Below are positions 42,533 to 53,193 of a DNA stretch of 64,000 bases, one piece after another; position 1 is the first letter of the stretch, and every line of letters starts with the position of its first letter. Both the position numbers and the translations under genes were made by a program. Where the stretch lies: the NCBI RefSeq assembly GCF_037126465.1, contig NC_088203.1, forward strand, positions 105,362,409-105,426,408, in the 5' to 3' direction. Under the pieces are notes generated by a model. The model was not told the DNA's origin. It saw only the letters and a list, made by a program, of their open reading frames with translations, and made no database searches. The stretch is from Ornithodoros turicata (lineage: Eukaryota > Arthropoda > Arachnida > Ixodida > Argasidae).

Positions 42533-42710
42533 ATTTGGCCGTTATGAGACATCTTCGGCCGTAATGAGACTGCCTTCGGCCGTATTGAGACTTTGGCCGT
42601 AATGAGACACTTGGGGATTAAAGGATTATCGGCCGTATTGAGACTTTCGGCCGTATTGAGACATCGGCCGTAATGAGACTTCGGCCGTAATGAGATACAA
42701 TCGCTAAGTA

Positions 42711-42788
42711 GAGGGTGGGTGCAGATAAAGTAGACCCACAACGCCATACGTGCATGAATGAGGGGCTACTTTATCTGCACCCAACCTG
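42711..42788. mobile_element. 78-bp TA-flanked MITE at the edge of the Mutator-like element
   Basis: TA at 42709-42710 and 42789-42790. Arms 'gggtgcagataaagtag' and complement (42715-42735 and 42766-42786). The left TA is the last two bases of the right target duplication of the 3.6-kb element. Confidence 0.85.
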
Positions 42789-43037
42789 TATATATATAAA
42801 CCTCTTAGCATCCGTCTAAAGAATTGAACGCGCTTGCCCAAATAGACCGTTTTAGCGCGAAACCCACTTCAAGAGTGGGCGTCACGGGCTGTGCTGTTTG
42901 ATAGGTAAGAATTGTATCTTTTCCACCCGCCATCACTGATGAGCTCAATTCGCGGACATTTTCTATTACCGAAATGAACTATGCCCAATCGCTCGTATCG
43001 AACGTATCGTCAAATCATGTTATTTCTGTTTCCATTC

Positions 43038-43078
43038 CGCGCTCCTCCCTCCCTCCTCCTCCCTCCTCCTCCCTCCTA
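43038..43078. repeat. (CCTCCT)n tract
   Basis: Degenerate CTCC repeats. Confidence 0.9.
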
Positions 43079-44436
43079 CGTCGTCTGACTACCGAAGCCT
43101 CTGCTGGCACGACATGCTTTTTAGCTGAAATTCCTCGGTACGCAAAGTCGACATATTCCTCTAACAACTATGAGCTGTGAGCCCGTGAACTTCGACCATC
43201 TGCTAGGCATAAGGAAGAGGAGGGGACGGAAGTCAGAACAAAGTGTTACGTGCATTTGCTTCTTCTTCTTTCTTTTTCATTCTTTTTTTGTCATTGTAAA
43301 TGGTTTGCTTTCGATTACTATGAGCTCCGAAGAAATGTAATGGCATCTGATTGTCCCGACGTTATTAATTAGCAGAGTTGCGTAGACGCGACGCCCCCTC
43401 GTCTGCGTGCAGTGTTAACGTTCGAACGAAGTAGCCGTGTCCGTTCCTTTTTCTTTTTTTTTTTTATGAATCCACCACATCTACGTTTATCTGCATCGTC
43501 AGCGTCACACGCGCAACCACTCACACTCATTCGCCTTTTCTGCCCCAATGATATTGTAGTGGACGACGATGACTAGGCTCGCGCCACGCCCCCGCTTTCC
43601 ATCGGTGGCTCATGCCACGAAATAAATCAGTTTCCTTCCGGCATTCGTTGTGGTAGCTTGCGTTCTTTTGGCTCCCACAATTCAACGCATGCAGCCTCCA
43701 ACATGATCGAGCAACGTGAACGAATGTGCTCGAAAGCTCCACCAGGAAATCTCGCACCTATCGTCACTGCTTTCCCTTTTCTTCTTCTTCTTTTTTTCTA
43801 GGCGTCGTTTGTCGTGGACTAAAGAACGAAAGCCCCGTCGATCGCACGATTGCTGGTTTCTCACTCACTATACCCCCGCATAATATCTTCTCCTCCACCC
43901 CCTCAAAAGAAAAATAGAAAAACATAAGGGAGAAGTCTTTTTTTTTTTTTTCAAACTTCCTCTTCTCTGAACTCTACGGGTATAAAAGTGGCGCTATAAC
44001 AATGGCAGCCAGAACCCCCCCACGCGTCAAGTGGGCCTCCAGCGGAACGATGTACACCCGAGTGATTTTTCCTGGGAATTCACCCCGCCTACCCCAGCTC
44101 CCTTCGGAATATTGATGAGACTGGTGGAGATGGAAAGGTTCAACTGCAAAGAGAGCACCACCTGATATCGAACGTTTTGCGACGGCACCACGGGAGGAGG
44201 AAGAAAACGAACAGGAGAGGAGGGGATGACGTTCAGTGAGAAAAGGAGTGAACTCTGCCTGCTCAAGCTTAGACGGCAATCTTCACCCCTGTGAAAAAAA
44301 AAACAAAAAAATTAGGACAGTCGGACAGACGAGGCGAACGCAGGAAAAGCGTCTCGAGCTCTCTTACGCATGTGGGTGCCTTCCGGGTACAACGTGCCTC
44401 CCACTGTGTGACAAGGGTCGAATAACCGGAACGACT
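43079..44436. other. Unassigned stretch
   Basis: T-runs at 43452-43465 and 43938-43951. A TATAAAA at 43981-43987 lies 40-60 bp upstream of no recognisable exon. Nothing supported. Confidence 0.4.
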
Positions 44437-45083
44437 AAAGGGCAACCTCCATGGAGCGAATGTACAGCGAAAAAGCTGCGAACTTCGCTCAGCGTCGGAC
44501 GCCCTGCGCGAGGCGTCAAAAATGTGAGCGTCCGCCGCCGATCTGCCCATGCCAGATATTTTCGCCCAGCGTCCGCGATTCCGGAAGCGTCAACTGCAGA
44601 TGAACCAATCAAAGTGCTCTTCCGCTACGAAGCTACGCCAGATAGCCAGATCGCCTGCACGTGGTCGTCTGCTCTCGTGATCGTCGTCGTCGTCCTCCTC
44701 TTGCAACTGGATGCTGTCGTCTGCTCGCTGTTTCGCCAACTGCATCGTTAGAACGTGAGGCATTCTCTGCCAAGAAACATGTTTTCTTTTCGCAGTAGTG
44801 AATATGCTTTTCGGTACGTTACTGGGCGCATCTTTTCAGACAGATGTTGGATTTAGTTGCAAAATTTGTTACATTAAATGCACTTTTTCGAGCAATTGAT
44901 TTCACTAAGCTTTCACCTTATACCCTGGCAACAGTGACATCACAGCATGACTTCCCGACGCCGTCCGCTGGTTTTTCGCTCCATGGAGCTGGTGCCGGCG
45001 AACAACTGGCGGCGGAACGCGCGTGGCAGTCTGCCGCGCGAACTTCGTTGCAAAAATTCGCTCCATGAAGGTTGCCCTTAATG
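44437..45083. mobile_element. About 650-bp TIR element, 'aagggcaacctccatggag' ends
   Basis: Left 'aagggcaacctccatggag' with 'cgaatgtacagcg' and 'gcgaacttcg' faces right 'cgcgaacttcgttgc' with 'attcgctccatgaaggttg' and 'ccctt'. The interior contains a 171-codon frame that starts outside and follows the GC-rich composition. No transposase seen. Confidence 0.7.
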
Positions 45084-45171
45084 CCTGGTTCGCTCAATGT
45101 CGCGCGACGCGATCACTATACCTGAGGCGTCGAGAGAGCTCTAGAGCATGTTTTTCGTCTTGTCATTTTCT

Positions 45172-45440
45172 TTTTTTTTTTTTAGTTCCGTGTTAGCACC
45201 GCCAGGCAACTGCGGCTATGAGCGGCGTACAGACGTGGAAAGGAGGATATAGGGGACAGCAGGAAGGAGCTGGGGACAGGGGGGTTAGTACGTGTCCTGG
45301 GCCGACTTCAATGGAACTGTGCCGACATTCGTCTGTTATAAGTCTGCGGGAAAACCTGAGACAGCGTAGCCGGTGCCGGGATTTCGAACCCGTGTCACCT
45401 CCAAGTTTCGGCGTGAAAGGCGATCATCCTAACCCACTAA
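45172..45440 (-). mobile_element. SINE family 1 copy with A-tail
   Basis: Minus strand: B-box-like 'gggttcgaaatcccgg' (one inserted base), 'gaatgtcggcacagttcc', 'gaagtcggcccaggacac', 'tccttcctgctgtccc', 'gtctgtacgccgctcatag', 'cagttgcctggcggtgc', then an A-run (45172-45184). Confidence 0.85.
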
Positions 45441-46243
45441 TTTTGTCATTAAAAAACGAAGCATTCGCGGTCATTGGCTCCTCGGGGTTATTTCCTTGGT
45501 GTCACTTCACCTTTCCTTTTTTTTTTTTTTTTTTGTGTCATGGCACCTACTGTCGCGTTAAATCAGGTTATCACTTGAATCACGCTGTAAGTCAACAATG
45601 TCCTTCGGAACCTTATCATTTTATTGAACTCCGCCGCGTCCCTCAGAGTGTAGCATCTTGTGAACAATACTAATCCCCCAATGCTGGAGACAAGCATACC
45701 GTCTTTCCGCTCGAACAAACTCCACTTCTTCAGTCTGCAAAGTTTACGCCCCAAAGTCCCCAGACGTCGCTCTCGATGTTGCTCCGCACGGAGAACACTG
45801 TCCAGAGATTCTATCACGACAACGCCCTATACAGCTACAAGGAATTCAACGATCGGAAATGCGATAAAGAAGAACGAAGGAGCGAGACCGGTCGGTGATG
45901 TGAATGGAACTGTTGTGTTTCGCTCTTTTCAAGGGGCCGTTCTTGGTAGGAGAAAGGCGCGAAATGTCTGGTTGGCTGAAAGATTATCTAAGACTACAGA
46001 ATCATCGCCCTGTGTCCGATCGTCGACGTTTCTATGACAAGGAACATTGCATGGACAGTTGGTTGAGACACGACGAGAGAACTGCTACCCTGTTATATAA
46101 ATTCAATTAAGAATTATTTCGCTCGGCTGTTCTGCTTCTCAAGTGTATTTCGAAACAGCCCTCTACAAGCTAAAGGGGGACTGAAGCAGCGGGCAGGGAA
46201 AGTCAGCCGTAACTCGATGCACACTTCTCCCCTTTCATTTCTA
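45441..46243. other. Unassigned stretch
   Basis: T-run at 45518-45534. Frames of 125 and 68 codons overlap at 45660-46110. The second ends 'RTATLLYKFN' but shows no clear bias. Not called. Confidence 0.35.
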
Positions 46244-46814
46244 AGGGTACATTTATGCTGCAGCATCGCTGCTCGCTGCTCGCTGCAGCTTCAAGCACAT
46301 CGCTGCTCGCATAACCGCTAGGGTGCGTTTACCCTGCAGATTGCTCAAGATGCTGCTCGCTTTCGCTATATCAGTCGCCTAGCAGCGTTCACTGTGGAAG
46401 GATGGAAACGAGGAAAAGTGGGAAGGAGGAAACCGACTTCATCACAACCAATCGCAGGTCGGATTTCAAGACGCCAGTCATCGATGATACCAGGAAGACA
46501 AACATGTTTACATTCCTAGGTGCAGCGAGCAGAGCGGCAAGCAGCGGCGAGGATAAGCGAGCAGCCAGGCTGCAGGGTAAATGCACCAACAGAAAGCTCT
46601 GTGTTTGACCTGTCATCGCCAGAAGTCAGGTAGTCCCCGGGCATGTTCAAACATGTTTGGCAGCATTGTTGTGGCGATGATCATGGCGTGCATCTTTGGC
46701 AAGCAGCGATGCTGCAGCATGAACGCGCCCACAGAGATACATGTGTTTGTTTCGTCATCGCCAAACAGCGATGTGCCATGTGCCAGCAGCGATGCTGCAG
46801 CATAAATGTACCCT
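46244..46814. mobile_element. TIR element, 'agggtacatttatgctgc' ends (outer)
   Basis: Left 'agggtacatttatgctgc' plus 'agcatcgctgctcgctg' and right 'cagcagcgatgctgcagc' plus 'ataaatgtaccct' are inverted. GCAGC-rich subterminal repeats ('gcagcgatgctgcagcat') are found on both sides. Confidence 0.8.
46320..46587. mobile_element. Related TIR element nested inside (inner)
   Basis: 'gggtgcgtttaccctgcag' and, inverted, 'ctgcagggtaaatgcacc'. The ends are variants of the outer element's, so a family member landed in another. Confidence 0.7.
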
Positions 46815-47594
46815 AATATTCTTCCCTTTTTTTATCCTCGAGCTCTGTAGGCTGTTGCAAGAGGCGCCAACCAGAAGCTGAAGGCCGGGATAACCGAGAA
46901 AAAGAAGAACAAGGCCGAGTAGTTCACTTTTACGCGTGCTGAAGGAGAACGGAGGAGTCAGCACTTCTAGTTTCCGGCGTAGCGTTGCTTTGCTTTGCTG
47001 CGTACATGTTGGATCCTTCGTCCCCCGCTGCCACATATCGCTTACAATACAGCAATACTGCCCATTCGGTAACCCAATAGCGCAAAATTTCCCGACTGGT
47101 CATCATTCAATACACTGGATACGGAGTTCACGACTTCCAGAGAAACATAAAGGAAATATAAAGGGGGAGGAAAACATCCCCTATTTTTCGTCGCTGTAAC
47201 GCCTGTCTCACCACATCTAGCGACTCCATCGCCTTTCAAAGGCGGTAGACCTTACTAATTTCCTTCTTCATATACTCTACGACACCACAATGTTGACGAA
47301 GGCGTTGATAAATGCGGCTTTGTGAAACTCCCCACAGCGTTCGTTACTGTCCATTCATTCAATCCACGCGCGTGAAAGGATAACCGTGAAAGGATATTGG
47401 GACATGTGACGCACAATGATTCGTTCTACTGAGTTCATTTACATTGCCATTTGGCAATGTGTGTGACGAAACGGCAAGACAAAAGCGACCCGTACGCAGG
47501 AAGCTGTCATGTGATTTTACGCGCTAAAATGGCAGGGTTGTGTTTATTATTTTTTGTAAAAGGAGGGTCCTGTGCATTAAATAGAGGAGTAAAT
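46815..47594. other. Unassigned stretch
   Basis: Nothing recognised. Confidence 0.4.
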
Positions 47595-47685
47595 GAGAGA
47601 TGGAACCAGCGAAGGGATGCAAACAGAAGGAAAAGGAAGTCGACAGGACAACCGCTGGACTTACAACTGACGTTTCGTCACAAAA
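47595..47685 (-). repeat. Probable LINE 5' region, minus copy
   Basis: 'gaaccagcgaaggga' and 'accgctggacttacaa' with 'acgttt' are the inverted counterpart of 48274-48354, which lies upstream of an ORF1-like pseudogene. Confidence 0.55.
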
Positions 47686-47695
47686 CGCTTTCCAA

Positions 47696-48261
47696 CAGTT
47701 GTCGTCTTTTTTTTTTTTTCTTACAAACAAACAAACTTTCCAACAACTTGGTGCGGATGTGCTGGGAAAACATATGCTACAGTAGAAACAAGACATGAAA
47801 GGGAGCTATCCGACGCATTTCGTATCATGAAACTTGGCACAGAGAAATGATTAGCGGTTGCTCCTTACAGATAAGATGTTGATGTTTTTGAACATGTCCG
47901 GATAAGCACGTGTCTTCACTATATTCTCGCTGGTAAGGCCCATTTCTATTTGTAAACATGAGTGCGCATGCGCATAGAGCAGACTTCACTGGTGGGCAAA
48001 AATGGAGTAGGAAACCGCATGGTGTGTACCGCATGTTTGGCCTCTCTGTACCACGTAGCACATCAAATAGCTACAGCACTTTGCGACATGCCTTTAGTAA
48101 CGACCGAAAACACCAAGTGACTCGATCGCGCGAATTTTTCCCCACCAAACCAGCACCAAACAGAACAGTAGCGCCGCCGCATCGCTATGACGTCACGAAA
48201 TGAAGTAAGACTATTGTTGTATTGACGTAACAGCACATGTGCACGACGTTCTGTTCGAAAG
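47696..48261. other. Spacer between two divergent LINE 5' regions
   Basis: T-run at 47708-47719. No gene recognised. Confidence 0.35.
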
Positions 48262-48273
48262 GGAGTTGTAATT

Positions 48274-48354
48274 AAACGTTATTTGTAAGTCCAGCGGTTC
48301 TCCTGTAAGCTTGTTTCTCGTTGTACTCGCGTCCCTTCGCTGGTTCTATCTCTC
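48274..48354 (+). repeat. Probable LINE 5' region, plus copy
   Basis: 'ttgtaagtccagcgg' to 'cccttcgctggttctatc' lies about 130 bp upstream of the ORF1-like ATG at 48483. It is inverted relative to 47595-47685. Confidence 0.55.
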
Positions 48355-48482
48355 AGTTATGTGCCAACCGGCCCAGCACCTAGGAAATTTGAACATTCGA
48401 TTACTGTGGTACTCTTGTGATATTGCTCTCGAAGCCTGGGTTCTGGCACACCACCGTAGCCCTGGTGAAGGATCTACAAATA

Positions 48483-49221
48483 TGGCAGCGTCAAATTTCT
48501 GCCCAACGAAAGGTCTACCGTTCAACGCCAGGGCACCTGTAGAAGCGTCCCTGATCGATGTCACTGATGCTGCTGCTGAAGTAGTTGGCTTAGATGAGAT
48601 CGACATGAGGCGAAAACCTCTTCCAGGTAACCGTTCTCAAGCCAGCTGCCCTGAGTTAGCTCTTTGATCGGGGTGGCATTGTTGTTTGCGGCAAAGAGTA
48701 ACCTCTGGAGTCGCTTGGTCCCCGTCTAGTTCGTGTCGTTTGCACGCGCTTACCAGGATTCGTCTCGGATCAGTACCTGCTGCGCGCCCTTGCTCCGTAT
48801 GGAGAAGTTATCAAATTGGAACGTGCATTCACGGCAGACAGACCGACTGTGAGAAACGGTAACTGCATCGTTCAAAAGTGTGAAAGAAGAGTCACAACAA
48901 CAACAATAAACGGAGAAGTGATGATGGCATGGGATGTTTCCCCGTGGTAGCCACGGGACCCTACCCCACTTCACAGCGGTTATTATTAGGGATGAATTAT
49001 AATGAACCAGAAGTGACGACAGGTCGGAGTTCCGTTTAGAGTTCTTCGAGGAGAAGAGTTACGAAAACACAGTCACTCCTAAAAGTGTGGAAGATGCTAG
49101 CCAACAACATCCTCCGGCATCGGACTCGTCTGATGAGACTGATATTGAAACCGAGCTTACTGAGGCTCAGGCAATGACTAAGGATGGTTCAGAGCACCAG
49201 ATGCAGACCTGAGTCGTAGGG
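48483..49221 (+). pseudogene. Broken retrotransposon ORF1 (gag-like)
   Basis: Starts ATG (48483) 'MAASNFCPTKGLPFNARA', with 'DVTDAAAEVVGLDEIDM'. After a frameshift (48660-48717) comes 'PRLVRVVCTRLPGFVSDQ' continuing 'YLLRALAPYGEVIKLERA' (48717-48830), which has the shape of an RNA-binding (RRM-like) segment of LINE ORF1 proteins. A LINE 3' end has then inserted (48896-48962). Downstream an acidic tail 'PPASDSSDETDIETELTE' runs to TGA (about 49210). It has at least one frameshift plus an insertion, so it is dead. ORF1 identity is inferred from layout and the 'APYGEV' segment. Confidence 0.5.
48896..48962 (-). mobile_element. LINE 3' end with (TTG)n tail, copy 2, inside ORF1 pseudogene
   Basis: Minus strand: 'gtggggtagggtcccg', 'ggggaaacatcccatgcc', 'tttattgttgttgttg'. 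Only the last about 70 bp of a LINE is present, a severely 5'-truncated insertion. Confidence 0.65.
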
Positions 49222-49456
49222 TACACTGTCTGAGGTAGACAGTAATGCCGTCAGTACTGTATCTCCTGCGGATGCAGTGGAGCAGTGGAGATGCCCAAGA
49301 GGAAGAAACAGCAACGTTGACGAGCGAACCATGAAATGAAGTAATCTACTGATAATTGCTATCACCCCTATGCCTGCGAACTTCCAGCACGTTTACAGAT
49401 ATGAAGAGACTACTGCTCCTCTGAAATCTCCAGCGCTACCGTTCGTTCGTCAATAT

Positions 49457-52016
49457 AGAGTGTTAGTAGGCCGTTGAGAACGTGGCTTCTGAAGAACCCT
49501 ATCTAGGGCACCCAATCATCGGATAAGGTATTAGAGAGTGTTAGTAGACATATGATAACGTGGCTTCCGAAGTACCGTATCTACCGTACCCAATCGACGG
49601 ACAAGATACTAGAGCGTGTTATAAGACCGATGATAACGTGGCTTCCAAAGTACCGTATCTACCGCACTCAATCAACGGACAAATACTAAAGCGTCTTAGT
49701 AGACCGATGGTAACGGTGGCTTCCAAAGTACCGTATCTACCGCACTCAATCAAGGGATAAGATATTAGGGAGTGTTAGTAGACCAATGATAACGTGGCTT
49801 CCGAAGTACCGTATCGACCGCACTCAATCAACGAACAAATGCTAGAGAGTGTTAGTAGACCGATGGTAACGGTGGCTTCCGAAGTACCGTATCTACCGCA
49901 CTCAATCAAGGGATAAGATATTAGGGAGTGTTAGTAGACCGTCGATAACGTGGCTTCCGAAGTACCGTATCTACCGCACTCAATCAACGGACAAATACTA
50001 AAGAGTCTTAGTAGACCGATGGTAACGGTGGCTTCCGAAGTACCGTATCTACCGCACTCAATCAAGGGATAAGATATTAATGAGTGTTAGTAGACCAATG
50101 ATAACGTGGCTTCCGAAGTACCGTATCGACCGCACTCAATCAACGAACAAATGCTAGAGAGTGTTAGTGGACCGATGGTAACGGTGGCTTCCGAAGTACC
50201 GTATCTACCGCACTCAATCAAGGGATAAGGTATTAGGGTGTGTTAGTAGACCAATGATAACGTGGCTTCCGAAGTACCGTATCGACCACACTCAATCAAC
50301 GAACAAATGCTAGAAAGTGTTAGTAGACCGATGGTAACGGTGGCTTCCAAAGTACCGTATCTACCGCACTCAATCAAGGGATAAGATATTAGGGAGTGTT
50401 AGTAGACCAATGATAACGTGGCTTCCGAAGTACCGTATCGACCACACTCAATCAAGGGATAAGATATTAGAGAGTGTTAATAGACCGTCGATAACATGGC
50501 TTCCGAAGTACCGTATCTACCGCACTCAATCAACGGACAAATGCTAGAGAGTGTTAGTAGACCAATGGTAACGGTGGCTTCCAAAGTACCGTATCTACCG
50601 CACTCAATCAAGGGATAAGATATTAGGGTGTGTTAGTAGACCAATGATAACGTGGCTTCCGAAGTACCGTATCGACCACACTCAATCAACGAACAAATGC
50701 TAGAAAGTGTTAGTAGACCGATGGTAACGGTGGCTTCCAAAGTACCGTATCTACCGCACTCAATCAAGGGATAAGATATTAGGGTGTGTTAGTAGACCAA
50801 TGATAACGTGGCTTCCGAAGTACCGTATCGACCACACTCAATCAACGAACAAATGCTAGAAAGTGTTAGTAGACCGATGGTAATGGTGGCTTCCGAAGTA
50901 CCGTATCGACCGCACTCAATCAAGGGATAAGATATTAGAGAGTGTTAGTAGACCGATGATAACGGTGGCTTCCGAAGTACCGTATCTACCGCACTCAATC
51001 AACGAACAAATGCTAGAGAGTGTTAGTAGACCGATGGTAACGGTGGCTTCCGAAGTACCGTATCTACCGCACTCAATCAAGGGATAGGATATTAGGGAGT
51101 GTTAGTAGACCGTCGATAACGTGGCTTCCGAAGTACCGTATCGACCGCACTCAATCAACGAACAAATGCTAGAGAGTGTTAGTAGACCGATGGTAACGGT
51201 GGCTTCCGAAGTACCGTATCTACCGCACTCAATCAAGGGATAAGATATTAGAGAGTGTTAGTAGACCGATGATAACGGTGGCTTCCGAAGTACCGTATCT
51301 ACCGCACTCAATCAACGAACAAATGCTAGAGAGTCTTAGTAGACCGATGGTAACGGTGGCTTCCGAAGTACCGTATCTACCGCACTCAATCAAGGGATAG
51401 GATATTAGGGAGTGTTAGTAGACCGTCGATAACGTGGCTTCCGAAGTACCGTATCGACCGCACTCAATCAACGAACAAATGCTAGAGAGTGTTAGTAGAC
51501 CGATGGTAACGGTGGCTTCCGAAGTACCGTATCTACCGCACTCAATCAAGGGATAAGATATTAATGAGTGTTAGTAGACCAATGATAACGTGGCTTTTGA
51601 AGTACCGTATCGACCGCACTCAATCAGCGGACAAATATTAGAGAGTGTTAGTAGACCGATGGTAACGGTGGTTTCCGAAGTACCGTATCTACGCATTTAA
51701 TCAACGGACAAATATTAAAGAGTGTTACTAGACTGATGGTAACGTGGCATCCGAAATACCGTATGTACCGCACCCAATCAACGAACAAGATACCAGAGCG
51801 TGTTAAGACCGATGATAACGTGGCTTCCGAAGTACCGTATCTATCGCACCCAATCGACGGACAAGATACCAGAGCGTGTTAAGACCGATAATAACATGGC
51901 TTCTTAAGTACCGTATCACCGCAACCAATCAACACATTCTGAGTCATGCACGCTGCCATTGGTTCCCGTACGTGTGATAACTTCACGGTGACGTTATCAA
52001 TGGTCTACTAACACTT
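49457..52016 (+). repeat. MITE-derived satellite array, about 32 units of 77-79 bp
   Basis: I count about 32 copies of the unit 'agtgttagtagaccgatgg', 'taacggtggcttccgaag', 'taccgtatctaccgcac', 'tcaatcaagggataag', 'atatt'. Type A (caagggataagatatt) and type B (aatgataacg, tatcgacc, caacgaacaaatgctag) units tend to alternate. The first unit follows unique DNA at its 'agagtgttag' end. The last (51890-51935) passes into 'ttctgagtcatgcac', 'cattggttcc' and the inverted terminus 'ggtctactaacactt' (52000-52016). The outermost units are the most divergent. There is no coding potential. Comparison with 26165-26309 shows the array is a MITE with its left part multiplied. Confidence 0.95.
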
Positions 52017-52680
52017 CCTATAATGCCATAAAGCACCAACAAATACCGCAGCAAAGTGTGCAGAAAGTAAACAATGAAAACATTTGCGCCTTTCGACAAA
52101 CAATAACGAAAAGAAAACCAAGGAATCACACAAGTGCGACATGCACGATCCACACATCCATTATCCCTATTGCGCGCATGAAATTTCTTATTGAGCAGAA
52201 TGTGCTAGCAGCGCTACTACGTGACGTGGGATTGCTGTCTCCCAGACTACAGCAATCTTTCATATCGCATTCAGGTAACCCTGACAGTGATGCTTCGGTC
52301 TTCGACTGGCCGCTCCCATACGCGCCATTTCAGATTCGTGTCAGCGGGGCTGACCCTGACGGGTCAGGCACAACGACGACAACGTCGGACACTCATCATC
52401 ACAACCGGCTCAAAGGGTAGCCCCTTCTCTGGCTGGCACCGAACGGATCCGGTGGTCGCTCGAAATCTGAGCTGAAGTAGGCGTATGGTAAATAGTGGGC
52501 GTGCACAAGCCGAACGCGTGACCCTGGTTTCGGAGCTGAACTACATGCCCACGTATCTCATCCCCTATGAGGAGGAAGGAAGAAGACTGCCAGTTGGACG
52601 TTGTGCGCCACACAAAATGGGACGTACGCGTACATTAGACGCTGGGCGGCCGTCGAAAATTCAATGGTAACTCAGCTCTA
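52017..52680. other. Unassigned stretch
   Basis: A 120-codon frame without supporting features. Nothing assigned. Confidence 0.35.
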
Positions 52681-52917
52681 CACTCTTAGAAATGAACTTC
52701 ACCACATAGCACGCTCCTAGCCAACCATCACCCCGAATGACAACGTTCTCGCTCTAGATTTGCTGAAAACGGGAGGAGGAGCCTATTTTGTGCCGTGCAT
52801 AATGACACAAAATAGGCTCCTCCTCCCGTTTTCAACAAATCTAGAGCGAGAACGTTGTCGTTCGGGGTGATGGTTGGCTAGGAGCGTGCTATGTGGTGAA
52901 GTTCATTTTTAAGAGTG
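52681..52917. mobile_element. Hairpin MITE, 'gtcattcgg' subfamily
   Basis: TA at 52679-52680 and 52918-52919. Near-identical in layout to 2560-2796, including 'gggaggaggagcctattt' arms. Both halves are intact. Confidence 0.92.
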
Positions 52918-52944
52918 TACTGCTTGTCTCTGTTCTTGGCGGTA

Positions 52945-53193
52945 CACTCTTAAAAATGAACTTCACTGCATAGCAGACTGCTAGCCAACCATCATCTCGA
53001 ATGATATCGTTATCTGCCCTGATTTGTTGAAAACAGGAGGCGTACGCCATTTTTGTGACACTTATGCCGTTCATAATTGTCACAGAAAAGGCGTACGCCT
53101 CCCGTTTTCAACAAATCAGGGCAGATAAGGATATCGTTCGAGATAATGGTTGGCTAGCAGTGTGCTATGCGGTGAAGTTCATTTTTAAGAGTG
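52945..53193. mobile_element. Hairpin MITE, 'gatatcgttatc' subfamily
   Basis: TA at 52943-52944 and 53194-53195. The 'ggcgtacgcc' arms match copy 1 at 1938-2185. It lies only 27 bp from the neighbouring MITE of the other subfamily. Confidence 0.92.

Larger units (their letters stand above)
39112..42701. mobile_element. 3.6-kb Mutator-like element with tandem-repeat TIRs
   Basis: The 9-10 bp 'cgctaagta(g)' flanks it at 39103-39111(2) and 42702-42710(1). This length is typical of Mutator-like elements. TIRs 39112-39253 and 42533-42701 consist of five to seven units of 'tctcattacggccgaag' type with variable spacing, plus the block 'aatcctttaatccccaag' in both. The right TIR has an extra unit or so. 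The interior (3.28 kb) holds no recognisable transposase. It has a CpG-richer stretch around 40640-40990 and a short hairpin at 41774. It is probably non-autonomous. The superfamily is inferred from duplication length and TIR style. Confidence 0.8.

Noticed and set aside
43981..43987. TATAAAA as a promoter
   Set aside because: No initiator-like exon or gene downstream; isolated TATA words are expected by chance.
44236..44751. 171-codon open frame on the plus strand
   Set aside because: Straddles the left end of a TIR element; composition-driven.
45660..46110. Two overlapping frames as a gene
   Set aside because: Frames overlap in different phases, no bias or motif; could not decide on either.
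49457..52016. CRISPR-like regular repeats
   Set aside because: Units are contiguous with no spacers, diverge gradually, and the host is eukaryotic. It is a satellite array.
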